Below, one piece after another: positions 28,704 through 37,287 of a stretch of 64,000 bases of DNA. Below the pieces are notes generated by a model. It saw nothing but the letters and a program-made list of their open reading frames with translations, made no database searches and had not been told where the DNA came from. Numbering within the stretch: the stretch's first letter is position 1; every line of letters starts with the position of its first letter. Origin of the DNA: Lactobacillales bacterium (GTDB lineage: Bacteria; Bacillota; Bacilli; Lactobacillales; Streptococcaceae); contig JAISJD010000030.1 of NCBI GenBank assembly GCA_031261705.1, positions 1-64,000 of the forward strand, given 5' to 3'. Made by a program: the position numbers and the translations under genes.

Positions 28704-28732
28704 TTTACATGAGATTCTTCCTATGTTATGAT
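28704..28732 (+). promoter_or_regulatory. Promoter of the CadD-type exporter
   Basis: TTTACA (28704-28709), 17 bp and TATGAT (28727-28732). The -10 overlaps the left arm of the inverted repeat described next. Confidence 0.7.
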
Positions 28733-28770
28733 ATATGAAAATAAATTCATATGATTTTATTTTCATATAT
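28731..28770. promoter_or_regulatory. Large inverted repeat, probable ArsR/CzrA operator
   Basis: ATATATGAAAATAAA (28731-28745) is repeated in perfect inverted form at 28756-28770, and the 10-nt centre TTCATATGAT is itself partly palindromic. It begins at the -10 and ends 14 bp before the exporter start, so a bound repressor would block transcription. ArsR-family sensors bind A/T-rich imperfect palindromes in such positions, and one is coded two genes along. Confidence 0.6.
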
Positions 28771-28783
28771 AGGAGGTCTATTC

Positions 28784-29386
28784 ATGTTAAAAGTTATTTT
28801 GTCAGCTGCGGCTGCCTTTTGTTCCACCAATATTGATTACATTGTTATCCTGACGTTGATTTTTGCCACGGTGAAAAAGAATGCAAAAAAATCGAGTATC
28901 TATCTCGGCTATTTGGTCGGATCAGCGATTTTAATTTTGATTAGCTTATTACTGGCGGATGTATTAAAAACAATTCCTGAAGCATGGATATTGGGCTTGC
29001 TTGGAATTATTCCGATTCTTTTGGGGATAAAGTTACTTTTTTCAGGAGATGAAGAAGAGGCAAAGGTAAACGAAAAACTTGAAAATTCAAAGAGAAATTT
29101 GATGATAACCGTTGTATTAATTACCGTTGCTGTCTGTGGTTCTGATAATATTGCTATCTATGTGCCTTATTTTTCGACATTGGCACCAATTTTTATCCCA
29201 GTTGCTCTCCTTGTTTTTTTCATTGGAATGAATCTCGTCTTTTGGCTTGGTTTAAAAGCTAGTCGTTTGCCAGTGATTAGTAAATTTCTCGAAAAATATA
29301 GCGATGGGACGACAATTATTGTCTATATTGCTTTGGGAATTTTCATTCTGCTAGAAAACGGAACATTTTCTCACTTTTTTGGATAA
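28784..29386 (+). CDS. cadD: CadD-family cadmium/zinc resistance transporter
   Basis: 200-residue membrane protein with about five or six hydrophobic helices. FCSTNIDYIVIL near the N-terminus and CGSDNIAIYVPYF in the fourth segment carry the Cys/Asp/Asn residues kept in the CadD family, which gives cadmium (and some zinc) resistance. I choose ATG 28784 behind AGGAGG; an upstream in-frame ATG (28751) lies within the operator. An ArsR-type sensor gene follows 81 bp downstream. The metal specificity is inferred. Confidence 0.85.
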   Translation: MLKVILSAAAAFCSTNIDYIVILTLIFATVKKNAKKSSIYLGYLVGSAILILISLLLADVLKTIPEAWILGLLGIIPILLGIKLLFSGDEEEAKVNEKLENSKRNLMITVVLITVAVCGSDNIAIYVPYFSTLAPIFIPVALLVFFIGMNLVFWLGLKASRLPVISKFLEKYSDGTTIIVYIALGIFILLENGTFSHFFG

Positions 29387-29467
29387 AATAGTATAAAATT
29401 GAGGTAAAGCGCTTAAAGAATTAGAGGTACATTATCCTAAGTGCGTAATTGTATATGAGGTGAGATT

Positions 29468-29788
29468 ATGACTACGATGATGAATCAAAGTGTACTTGAA
29501 GAAACGATACGTATATACAAATTATTGAGTAATTCTACAAGGGTGCGGATTTTGTTTTTGTTAAATCAAAGGGAAATGAGTGTTTCAGAAATGACGGAGA
29601 CGTTGTCTTTGGAGCAGTCCAATCTATCCCATCAATTAAAAATGTTGAGGGAACACCAACTTATCACACAAAAACGTGTCGGTAAGCAAATGATTTACAC
29701 ATTAGACGATCCTCACATTATGCAGCTCCTTGAGCAAACCGCTAGTCATGCCGCACATGTGGTTGAGGGAAAAAAGTATGAGAAATAA
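29468..29788 (+). CDS. ArsR-family metal sensor with a CzrA/SmtB-type zinc site
   Basis: 106-residue winged-helix repressor. The HTH includes MSVSEMTETLSLEQSNLSHQ. The C-terminal helix has D81, H83, H94 and H97 with D-x-H, eleven residues, then H-x2-H. That is exactly the alpha-5 site of CzrA and SmtB that binds Zn(II)/Co(II). No cysteines of the CadC type are present. The ATG follows GAGGTGAG. It probably represses the exporter through the palindrome at 28731-28770 and may repress itself. Confidence 0.88.
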   Translation: MTTMMNQSVLEETIRIYKLLSNSTRVRILFLLNQREMSVSEMTETLSLEQSNLSHQLKMLREHQLITQKRVGKQMIYTLDDPHIMQLLEQTASHAAHVVEGKKYEK

Positions 29789-29801
29789 GAAGGAAAAACC
29801 G

Positions 29802-29826
29802 ACTAGAGATAGCCGGTTTTTTCTTT
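29802..29826 (+). terminator. Terminator after the ArsR-type gene
   Basis: AAAACCG...CGGTTTT with an inner CTA/TAG pair and a T-run, 14 bases after the stop. Confidence 0.6.
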
Positions 29827-29837
29827 AATTGAAATCC

Positions 29838-30656
29838 TTATAATACCCACTTTTGAAGTGCTACGGCAACTCCGTCATGATCGTTATCTGTGGTAATATA
29901 ATGCAAGGAATTTTGAATTTCCTGTGGTGCATTTCCCATAACTACACCGAAAGCGGCGTATTTCAACATCTCCCAGTCATTATAATTATCGCCGATTGCC
30001 ATGACATGTTCAGGCTGTGTCGCAAAAATTTGCTTGGTGGCTTTTTTGATAGCATTACTTTTGGTCGCCTGTTCGTTGGTTACTTCTAAGTAATTATTGC
30101 CAGATTGGTGAATAGAAGAATTTAACTCTAGGTTATTCTTCAAAAAGGCCTCGCAAGCTGGAATTTCTTCGCTATCTCCTATCATCATGATTTTATGAAT
30201 TGGTGCCCCTTTAGCAATCATGCGTTCCACATCAGTAATTTTTCCTTTAATCCCTGTCAATTTATTTTGAAGGAGAACTCCGTCATCTTCGCTGTCAGCA
30301 AAACGATAAATATCTGAATAAACTTGTACGCTAATTTTCGGAAAATGCTTTTTTACTTCTAAATAGATTTTAAATGGCTCGTTTACATGAATGGGTTGAC
30401 TATCTAACACGACCAGTCCGTTTTCTTGTGAAATATCGGCGACAATTCCACCGTTATACCCAATAAGCGGTGTATCCAGTCCGAGTTTTTGGTAGTAGGG
30501 AAGCATTTCTTCTGGAGAGCGTGCAGAAATTAGGGTGAAAGGAATATCCTTCTTTGAAACTTCTTTTACAGCGTCAATCGTGCGCTTGGTTAGTCTTGCC
30601 TTATTATTGATTAACGTGCCGTCACAGTCTGAGAAGATTAAACGAATATCATTCAT
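29838..30656 (-). CDS. Cof-type HAD hydrolase
   Basis: 272-residue HAD phosphatase of the Cof/YbjI/YidA class (type IIB cap). Motif I SDCDGT (D10, D12), motif II LISAR, motif III Lys in KSNAIKK and motif IV GDNYNDWEM are complete. Such enzymes dephosphorylate sugar phosphates, FMN or PLP; the substrate here is unknown. The start is at 30656, with GAGG 8-9 bp upstream, so the 15-codon N-terminal extension is rejected. It stands alone, converging on the ArsR-type gene. Confidence 0.9.
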   Translation of the reverse strand: MNDIRLIFSDCDGTLINNKARLTKRTIDAVKEVSKKDIPFTLISARSPEEMLPYYQKLGLDTPLIGYNGGIVADISQENGLVVLDSQPIHVNEPFKIYLEVKKHFPKISVQVYSDIYRFADSEDDGVLLQNKLTGIKGKITDVERMIAKGAPIHKIMMIGDSEEIPACEAFLKNNLELNSSIHQSGNNYLEVTNEQATKSNAIKKATKQIFATQPEHVMAIGDNYNDWEMLKYAAFGVVMGNAPQEIQNSLHYITTDNDHDGVAVALQKWVL

Positions 30657-30749
30657 GAACGTAGCCTCATTTCTATAATATGGATACGTATAAAATAGCA
30701 CAAAAGAGGGGAAAAGTCTGTAGATTGTCTTATTTTTGGGGAAAAGAAA

Positions 30750-30776
30750 AAGCCAAGCAAGAGCAAGGCTTCAAAT
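30750..30776 (-). terminator. Putative terminator of rpmB
   Basis: On the minus strand AAGCC pairs with GGCTT around a partly paired loop and is followed by TTTTTC. It lies 17-43 bases after the rpmB stop. Confidence 0.55.
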
Positions 30777-30792
30777 CTTTTTATTGATAAAA

Positions 30793-30981
30793 TTAAACGC
30801 GTTCGATTTTGCCTGATTTCAACGCACGAGCTGAAGCCCAAACTTTTTTAGGTTTACCGTTGATTAAAACAGTAACTTTTTGTAGGTTAGGTTTTACTGT
30901 ACGTTTTGTTTTGTTCATAGCGTGAGAACGGTTATTACCACTAGATGTTTTACGACCTGTGAAGTAACATACTTTAGCCAT
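30793..30981 (-). CDS. rpmB: 50S ribosomal protein L28
   Basis: 62 residues beginning [21 protein letters not shown] and ending in a basic helix, the standard L28 form. It is read leftward from its own promoter, divergent from asp23. rpmB next to asp23-fakA is a common Firmicutes arrangement. The N-terminus has no paired CxxC sets, so it is the zinc-free type. Confidence 0.97.
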   Translation of the reverse strand: MAKVCYFTGRKTSSGNNRSHAMNKTKRTVKPNLQKVTVLINGKPKKVWASARALKSGKIERV

Positions 30982-31038
30982 TATTTTCTCCTCCTTCTAG
31001 GTTGTCTTGGAGCAAGAGTCTTTCGCTCATACTTGGAT

Positions 31039-31067
31039 AATTTACCATAATTAAACTATTTTTGCAA
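31039..31067 (-). promoter_or_regulatory. Promoter of rpmB
   Basis: On the minus strand TTGCAA (31067-31062), 17 bp and TAAATT (31044-31039). Confidence 0.65.
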
Positions 31068-31087
31068 GAATTATTTTCCATGGATGT

Positions 31088-31116
31088 TTGACATTTTACG
31101 AAAAATGAAGTAAATT
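31088..31116 (+). promoter_or_regulatory. Promoter of asp23-fakA
   Basis: TTGACA (31088-31093), 17 bp and TAAATT (31111-31116). A second candidate, TTTATA-17-TAAAAT, lies at 31151-31179, nearer the gene. Confidence 0.6.
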
Positions 31117-31237
31117 ATAGCCTGTTACCTTTATTTTGAATAGCCTATCATTTATAAATATAAGTTTCTGTGATAAAATAGATTGAGAAATTCATGAGGA
31201 TTTAATTTATATCCCTTGAAAACAGGAGGAAATCAAT

Positions 31238-31600
31238 ATGGCTGTTATAATTCAGACTTCAGCAGGTTCAATTGAAGTAACTAACGAAGTTATTGCTACT
31301 GTCGTTGGCGGTGCAGCTACAGATATTTACGGAATCGTAGGTATGGCTAGCAAACACCAAATCAGAGATAATCTAAATACCGTGTTACGCAAGGAAAACT
31401 ATTCCAAGGGCGTTGTTGTGCGCCAAGAGGAAAATGGAGTAGCTGTCGATGTTTATACTATTGTTAGCTACGGCACGAAAATTTCCGAAGTATCACGTAA
31501 CGTTCAAGAAAAAGTAAAATACAATCTCGAAACAATGCTAGGTGTTACAGCAAATTCTGTGAACGTATTTGTTCAAGGAGTGCGCGTCCTTCCAGATTAG
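31238..31600 (+). CDS. Asp23/Gls24-family envelope stress protein (YloU)
   Basis: 120 residues of the Asp23/YloU family (IEVTNEVIATVVGGAA, then DIYGIVGMA and VDVYTIVSYGTKI). Members are abundant cytosolic or membrane-linked proteins connected to cell-wall stress; the exact function is not settled. The ATG follows AGGAGG. It is followed after 59 bp by fakA, as in most Firmicutes. Confidence 0.93.
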   Translation: MAVIIQTSAGSIEVTNEVIATVVGGAATDIYGIVGMASKHQIRDNLNTVLRKENYSKGVVVRQEENGVAVDVYTIVSYGTKISEVSRNVQEKVKYNLETMLGVTANSVNVFVQGVRVLPD

Positions 31601-31659
31601 TCCGAGAATGAATAAACTATCCAAGAATAATAGCTGTAATTAATAGGAGGAAAAGGTCA

Positions 31660-33345
31660 GTGAGTGTAACTGAAATTACTGCGAGTCAGTTCCAAGAAAT
31701 GGTTCAGGCTGGCGCTGCTCGTCTAGGAGCAAATGCTGAGTATGTCAACTCGTTAAATGTATTCCCAGTTCCTGATGGAGATACAGGTACAAATATGAAT
31801 TTATCAATGTCTACTGGTGCTAAAGCTGTATCAGACGCAACAGATGAAAAGGTTGGCGCATTAGCGCAAGCCTTATCTAAGGGGCTACTAATGGGTGCTC
31901 GAGGAAACTCTGGAGTCATTCTTTCACAATTATTCCGTGGTTTCGGAAAAGCAATTGTAGAAAAAAGTAGCTTGACTGCTGCTGATTTAGCACATGCGTT
32001 TACTAGTGGCGTGGAAACTGCTTATAAAGCGGTAATGAAGCCAGTCGAAGGAACCATTCTAACCGTTTCTCGTGGCGCTGCTATGTCAGGTGAAAAGAAA
32101 GCCAAGGAAACTGATGACGTAATTGAAGTGATGAAGGCAGTTGTCAAAGGGGCAAAACGTGCTTTAGCTAAAACTCCTGAAATGCTTCCTGTTTTGAAAG
32201 AAGTAGGTGTCGTAGATTCAGGTGGGCAAGGACTTGTTTACGTTTACGAAGGCTTTTTGTCTGCCCTAACAGGTGAATACCTTGAATCAGAAACATTTGA
32301 ACCTAGTCCAGCAGCAATGGACGAAATGGTGAACGCTGAACATCATCGTTCGGTACAAAGTCAATTAGCCACAGAAGATATTCATTATGGATATTGTACA
32401 GAAATCATGGTGCGTATTGGTGAAGGCCCTACCGTAACGGATAAATTTGATTACGAAGGCTTCCGTAACTACCTAGATGGTCTAGGAGATTCTTTACTTG
32501 TTGTCAATGACGATGAAATCATCAAGGTTCATGTGCATACGGAACAACCGGGCGAAGTCATGAACTATGGTCAAAAATATGGTTCATTAGTCAAAGTCAA
32601 GGTAGATAATATGCGTTTGCAACATGAAACGATTCTTGAACATGATAAAGAGGTCAAAGAATTTGCAGAAGAAACACCAAATGCACGTATTCCTTATGCG
32701 GTGATTGCGATTGCAGCAGGCAAAGGCTTAGCGAACCTGTTTAAATCTATGGGCGTAAGCTATGTGATTAGCGGCGGACAAACGATGAATCCTTCAACAG
32801 AGGACATTTTATCCGCAATTAATGAAGTGAATGCCGATAAAGTGATTATTTTACCGAACAATAAAAATATTTTCATGGCAGCAGATGCAGCGGTAGAAGT
32901 TGCAGACGTGCCAGTAGTAGTGGTACCAACTAAGACAATTTCTCAAGGAATGACGGCATTACTTGCGTTTAATGACCAACACTCTATTGAAGACAATAAA
33001 AATGCTATGACAGAGGTTCTTGAGGATGTGACAAGCGGTCAAGTAACAACGGCTGTGCGTGATACAACGATTGACGGTCTCTCTGTTCGTAAGAATGAGT
33101 ATATCGGTATGGTAGACGGCAAGATTGTCGTTTCAGAACCAGATATTGTTAGTGCTTCGATTGTCACTTTAGAAAAAATGATTACAGATGAAACAGAAAT
33201 TGTAACCATTATTATCGGTGAGGACGGCAACCAAGACCAAGTCGATAAAATCGTGGCAGCAGTCAATGAAATGGATGAAGAGATTGAATTTGAAGTGCAT
33301 CAAGGCGATCAACCAGTTTATCCTTATCTATTTTCAGCTGAATAA
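31660..33345 (+). CDS. fakA: Fatty acid kinase ATP-binding subunit FakA (YloV)
   Basis: 561 residues: an N-terminal DhaL-like nucleotide domain (VFPVPDGDTGTNMNLSM with Mg-binding Asp residues, GARGNSGVILSQ) and C-terminal domains that bind a FakB-fatty-acid partner. It phosphorylates exogenous fatty acids for use by PlsX/PlsY. The start is GTG 31660 with AGGAGGAAAAGG upstream. No fakB is visible in this window. plsX, 2.2 kb downstream, works in the same lipid pathway. Confidence 0.93.
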   Translation: MSVTEITASQFQEMVQAGAARLGANAEYVNSLNVFPVPDGDTGTNMNLSMSTGAKAVSDATDEKVGALAQALSKGLLMGARGNSGVILSQLFRGFGKAIVEKSSLTAADLAHAFTSGVETAYKAVMKPVEGTILTVSRGAAMSGEKKAKETDDVIEVMKAVVKGAKRALAKTPEMLPVLKEVGVVDSGGQGLVYVYEGFLSALTGEYLESETFEPSPAAMDEMVNAEHHRSVQSQLATEDIHYGYCTEIMVRIGEGPTVTDKFDYEGFRNYLDGLGDSLLVVNDDEIIKVHVHTEQPGEVMNYGQKYGSLVKVKVDNMRLQHETILEHDKEVKEFAEETPNARIPYAVIAIAAGKGLANLFKSMGVSYVISGGQTMNPSTEDILSAINEVNADKVIILPNNKNIFMAADAAVEVADVPVVVVPTKTISQGMTALLAFNDQHSIEDNKNAMTEVLEDVTSGQVTTAVRDTTIDGLSVRKNEYIGMVDGKIVVSEPDIVSASIVTLEKMITDETEIVTIIIGEDGNQDQVDKIVAAVNEMDEEIEFEVHQGDQPVYPYLFSAE

Positions 33346-33360
33346 TGAATGAAAATTTTT

Positions 33361-33391
33361 ACTCGAAAGTCGTGGGGCTTTCGAGTTTTTG
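33361..33391 (+). terminator. Terminator of asp23-fakA
   Basis: ACTCGAAAG (33361-33369) pairs perfectly with CTTTCGAGT (33378-33386), then TTTTT. Confidence 0.85.
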
Positions 33392-33422
33392 TGTACAACG
33401 CCAAGAAGAATCCCTCAGAAAC

Positions 33423-33432
33423 GTGGTATAAT
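33423..33432 (+). promoter_or_regulatory. Extended -10 promoter of recG
   Basis: GTGGTATAAT gives a TG-type extended -10 (TATAAT at 33427-33432) 34 bp before recG. No good -35 is seen. Confidence 0.5.
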
Positions 33433-33466
33433 AATTAAGCAAAATTCAAGAAAGCGGGGTGAAAAT

Positions 33467-35503
33467 GTGCATATAGAGGATTTAGTAGAAGGCAATTTAA
33501 AAGGAATCGGGCCCAAAAAGGCGGAGTCACTACAAACGCTTGGTATTACGACGATTTTAGATTTATTAACCTATTATCCTTTTCGCTATGAGGATATTTC
33601 TGAAAAAAGTATTTTTGAGCTTGGGGACGGAGAAAAAACGACGTTAAAAGGAACTGTGATAGCGGAGCCGTCTGTGCAATATTACGGAAAACGGAATAAG
33701 TTAATTTTTAGAATCTTGGTTGAAGGAGCAGTAGTGATTGTTTCTTTCTTCAATCAAGCCTATTTGAAAAAAAATATTGAAACAGGACAAGACATCGCAG
33801 TTTACGGCAAATGGGATGCTAAAAGAAAATCTTTAACGGGGATGAAAATTCTTGGATCGATTCAAAAGGGAGAAGAATTTGCCCCCATTTATCATGTAAA
33901 TAAGTCGGTCAAACAAAATGAATTGGTGAAATTTATCAAAGAAGCATTTGATAAGGGCTACGGGGTGCTGATTCCCGAAAATTTACCAAAAGTTCTAAGA
34001 GAAAAATATCGGCTAGTTGATAGAAAAAAAGCTATTTATGATATGCATTTTCCCGAAAATAATCAAGCGCATGACCAAGCCAAACGCCGATTGAAATTTG
34101 AAGAGTTTTTCTATTTTCAAATGCGCATTCAAGGTTTGCGAAAACAAGAAAAATCGACAAGTAACGGGAAGACAATTCTTTATGATGTTCAACGACTAAA
34201 AGATTTCACACATCACCTCCCCTTTGAATTAACTGGCGCACAACAGCGAGTAACGAATGAAATTGCTCGAGATATGCGAAGTAGCGAACACATGCTGAGA
34301 TTACTTCAAGGGGATGTGGGGAGCGGGAAAACAGTCATTGCGGCAATTGCGATGTATGCAGCCTCCACAGCTGGTTTTCAATCTGCTCTGATGGTACCGA
34401 CAGAAATCTTAGCACAACAGCACCTAGAGAGCTTAAATGATCTTTTTGATCCGTTAGAAATTCACACCGCTCTATTAACTGGCTCGACAAAGGCGAAGGA
34501 GCGTAGACAGATACTCTCAGAGCTTGCCAATGGAGAACTAGATATTCTAGTGGGTACGCATGCGCTGATACAAGAGGGTGTGGATTTTCGAAACTTAGGC
34601 TTAGTGATTACCGACGAACAGCACCGATTCGGGGTAAATCAGCGGAAAATTTTACGTGAGAAGGGACAAAACCCTGACGTGTTATTCATGACGGCGACGC
34701 CAATTCCTAGAACCTTGGCAATTACTGCTTTTGGAGAAATGGACGTGTCCATCATTGATGAAATGCCCGCTGGACGGATTCCGATTGAAACACGCTGGGT
34801 GAGACATCAACAGCTTCCAACGGTGTTAGACGGAGTAAAAGCGGAACTAGAAAAAGGACATCAGGCGTACGTGATTTCTCCCTTGATTGAGGAATCAGAG
34901 GCGATGGACTTGAAGAATGCGACTGATTTAGCAGAAGAGCTAAAAGTGCATTATGGAGAGAGTATCCATATCGCCCTTTTACATGGGAAAATGAAAAACC
35001 AAGAAAAAGAGGAAATCATGCAGGCGTTCAAAGATCATCACTACGATATTTTGGTGTCAACGACCGTTATCGAAGTTGGGGTGAATGTACCGAATGCGAC
35101 GGTCATGGTGATTATGGATGCCGACCGTTTTGGACTAGCACAGCTACATCAGCTACGTGGACGTGTGGGGCGTGGCTCGCAAAAGTCATATGCTATTTTG
35201 GTAGCAAATCCTAAGACAGAGCATGGAAAAGAACGCATGAAAATCATGACGGAAACGAATAACGGCTTCATTTTATCTGAAAAAGATTTAGAATTACGAG
35301 GTGCGGGAGAAGTTTTTGGCACGCGTCAATCGGGGGTACCGAACTTTTTGGTAGCCGATCTAGTAGCAGATTTTAATATCTTAGAAGTGGCGCGAATGGA
35401 AGCGGCAAACATTTGGCAGGAAGAAAAATGGTGGGAAAATCCAGCCTATCAAGAGCTTGCAGAGGATTATGCGAATGGAGTAACGGGACAAAGTTTTGAT
35501 TAG
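33467..35503 (+). CDS. recG: ATP-dependent DNA helicase RecG
   Basis: 678-residue superfamily 2 helicase that remodels stalled replication forks and Holliday junctions. The wedge (OB) domain is at about 50-150, Walker A in LLQGDVGSGKTVIA, motif II as DEQHRFG, motif III TATPIPRTLA and motif VI QLRGRVGRG. The start is GTG 33467 (VHIEDLVEG), behind GGGGTG; the upstream in-frame stretch crosses the fakA terminator and is rejected. Confidence 0.95.
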   Translation: MHIEDLVEGNLKGIGPKKAESLQTLGITTILDLLTYYPFRYEDISEKSIFELGDGEKTTLKGTVIAEPSVQYYGKRNKLIFRILVEGAVVIVSFFNQAYLKKNIETGQDIAVYGKWDAKRKSLTGMKILGSIQKGEEFAPIYHVNKSVKQNELVKFIKEAFDKGYGVLIPENLPKVLREKYRLVDRKKAIYDMHFPENNQAHDQAKRRLKFEEFFYFQMRIQGLRKQEKSTSNGKTILYDVQRLKDFTHHLPFELTGAQQRVTNEIARDMRSSEHMLRLLQGDVGSGKTVIAAIAMYAASTAGFQSALMVPTEILAQQHLESLNDLFDPLEIHTALLTGSTKAKERRQILSELANGELDILVGTHALIQEGVDFRNLGLVITDEQHRFGVNQRKILREKGQNPDVLFMTATPIPRTLAITAFGEMDVSIIDEMPAGRIPIETRWVRHQQLPTVLDGVKAELEKGHQAYVISPLIEESEAMDLKNATDLAEELKVHYGESIHIALLHGKMKNQEKEEIMQAFKDHHYDILVSTTVIEVGVNVPNATVMVIMDADRFGLAQLHQLRGRVGRGSQKSYAILVANPKTEHGKERMKIMTETNNGFILSEKDLELRGAGEVFGTRQSGVPNFLVADLVADFNILEVARMEAANIWQEEKWWENPAYQELAEDYANGVTGQSFD

Positions 35504-35554
35504 TAAACGTGTTATAATAAAGAAAACTATATTTCACATTGGAGGGAACAGCTA

Positions 35555-36565
35555 ATGAGAATCGCAGTAGACGCGATGGGTGGAGATAATGCTCCAAAGG
35601 CAATTGTTGAAGGAGTCATGCTCGCTAAGAAAAATTATCCAGATATTGAGTTTTTACTCTATGGAAAAAAATCTGAAATTAAAAAATATGTGACAGACAA
35701 TACAAACATTGAAATTATTCACACGGATGAAAAGATTAATTCGGATGATGAACCGGTAAAATCTATTCGTCGGAAAAAGCAAGCCTCTATGGTACTTGCA
35801 GCGACCGCAGTAAAAGAAGGGAAAGCGGATGCTATTTTTTCAGCAGGAAATACTGGAGCGTTACTTGCGGCGGGGCTTTTCATTGTTGGTCGGATTAAAA
35901 GTGTTGACCGTCCGGGGTTATTATCAACTTTACCCGTCATTTCAGGCGATGGCGGGGCAACTGCTTTTGACATGCTTGATTTAGGAGCAAACGCAGAAAA
36001 TGAACCGAAACATCTTTTACAGTATGCGGTACTGGGTTCCTTTTATGCGAAAAATGTCCGTGGCATAGAAAATCCTCGTGTTGGCTTACTGAATAATGGA
36101 ACAGAAAATACAAAGGGGTCTTCTTTAACGAAAAAAGCTTTTGACCTCCTTTTAGATGAACCAGCGATTAACTTTGTTGGAAATGTTGAAGCACGTGATA
36201 TTTTAACAGGTGTGGCAGATGTAGTGGTGACAGACGGCTTTACTGGGAATGCGGTCTTGAAATCTATCGAGGGAACAGCTATGGGTATGATGAGCCTATT
36301 AAAACAAGCAATTCTTTCTCAGGGAACAAAGGGCAAGGTTGGCGCTCTACTCCTTAAAAAAGGCTTGAAGGAAATGAAAACCACGCTTGATTACTCTAAC
36401 GCTGGGGGAGCGGTTCTGTTTGGGTTGAAAGCACCCGTTGTCAAAACGCATGGAGCCACTGGAGCGGATGCGGTAGCAACGACCATTGCGCAAATTCACA
36501 CGATGTTAGAAACAAAAGTAGTAGCACAATTAGTGGACTTTTATGACGAGCAAGAAAAAAAGTAA
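35555..36565 (+). CDS. plsX: Phosphate acyltransferase PlsX
   Basis: 336 residues; converts acyl-ACP to acyl-phosphate for glycerolipid synthesis, at the membrane surface. [14 protein letters not shown] at the N-terminus, [22 protein letters not shown] and [12 protein letters not shown] are PlsX signatures. The ATG follows TTGGAGGG. TATAAT (35513-35518) may be its own promoter just after recG. acpP follows. Confidence 0.96.
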   Translation: MRIAVDAMGGDNAPKAIVEGVMLAKKNYPDIEFLLYGKKSEIKKYVTDNTNIEIIHTDEKINSDDEPVKSIRRKKQASMVLAATAVKEGKADAIFSAGNTGALLAAGLFIVGRIKSVDRPGLLSTLPVISGDGGATAFDMLDLGANAENEPKHLLQYAVLGSFYAKNVRGIENPRVGLLNNGTENTKGSSLTKKAFDLLLDEPAINFVGNVEARDILTGVADVVVTDGFTGNAVLKSIEGTAMGMMSLLKQAILSQGTKGKVGALLLKKGLKEMKTTLDYSNAGGAVLFGLKAPVVKTHGATGADAVATTIAQIHTMLETKVVAQLVDFYDEQEKK

Positions 36566-36698
36566 AAAATAGTGAAGTGGAATAGACCATTTTGCTAAAT
36601 TAACTAGACAAACCCAAGAGAAATCAGTAAAATTAGTCTTGAGATTATCGACTTTGGGTAATAGAGTAGTTGTTTATTTTGTGATGGGAGGTGACATT

Positions 36699-36941
36699 TT
36701 GTCACGTGAAGAAGTGTTTCAAAAAGTGGCTTCGCTAGTTTCAAAACATTTTGAAGTAGATGAGGCGGGGATAACCAATGCGACGGATATCGTAAAGGAT
36801 TTGAATGCCGACTCGATTAGTGTTATGGAATTTGTATTGGAGTTAGAAGATGAGTTTGATTTAGAGATTTCAGACGAAGATGCAGAAAATATTACAACGG
36901 TTGGTCAAGTAGTAGATTATATTACAGGTTTAGAAAAATAA
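36699..36941 (+). CDS. acpP: Acyl carrier protein
   Basis: 80-residue acidic carrier of fatty-acid intermediates. The phosphopantetheine Ser lies in NADSISVMEFV. The start is TTG 36699 (MSREEVFQKVA) behind GGGAGGTGAC; a longer frame to 36639 is rejected. The 133-bp plsX-acpP gap holds two mutually exclusive pairings, CAAGA/TCTTG (36615-36619 with 36637-36641) and ACCCAA/TTGGGT (36612-36617 with 36654-36659), which may only reflect composition. rnc and smc, its usual downstream neighbours, are 24 kb away here. Confidence 0.93.
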   Translation: MSREEVFQKVASLVSKHFEVDEAGITNATDIVKDLNADSISVMEFVLELEDEFDLEISDEDAENITTVGQVVDYITGLEK

Positions 36942-36968
36942 TTTTATTGTCAGAGTTTAAATTTATCA

Positions 36969-36996
36969 AGATAGGAGAATTTCCTATCTTTTTTTG
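36969..36996 (+). terminator. Terminator of plsX-acpP
   Basis: GATAGGA (36970-36976) pairs with TCCTATC (36982-36988), followed by seven T. Confidence 0.85.
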
Positions 36997-37102
36997 TATT
37001 TATTAAAATATGATAACATAAAGTTAAATAATAATTAATCTTTAATGAGATAAGTTCGAATTTATTGAAAAATACGAACAATTGAAAGGGAATTTAATTT
37101 TG

Positions 37103-37117
37103 AAATTTCAGAAATAT
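37103..37117. promoter_or_regulatory. CodY-box-like site upstream of opp
   Basis: AAATTTCAGAAATAT matches 12 of 15 bases of the CodY consensus AATTTTCWGAAAATT. It lies 23 bp before the -35 of the opp promoter. CodY is known to repress opp in Lactococcus when branched-chain amino acids are plentiful. Not proven here. Confidence 0.45.
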
Positions 37118-37139
37118 TAACGTTCGTTTTTAAAAATGA

Positions 37140-37168
37140 TTGATTTATGGTGTTATTCTCTATATAAT
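37140..37168 (+). promoter_or_regulatory. Promoter of oppDFBCA
   Basis: TTGATT (37140-37145), 17 bp and TATAAT (37163-37168). Confidence 0.75.
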
Positions 37169-37201
37169 TAACTAGAAACTATCTTACGCAGAAAAGATAG
37201 A

Positions 37202-37264
37202 ATAACTTGAAAATTTCAAGTTATCTACGTTAATCGAAAAATATGTCATTTTTGGGTTAACGTA
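37202..37264 (+). promoter_or_regulatory. Palindrome and hairpin in the opp leader
   Basis: An 11-bp perfect inverted repeat around a single base (ATAACTTGAAA 37202-37212, TTTCAAGTTAT 37214-37224) lies downstream of the start of transcription. Then TACGTTAA (37226-37233) pairs with TTAACGTA (37257-37264), with AAAAAT/ATTTTT inside. The first looks like a dimeric repressor site or hairpin. The second ends about 10 bp before the oppD ribosome-binding site. Confidence 0.5.
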
Positions 37265-37287
37265 TGAAGCTAGAAAGGGGTATTCAA

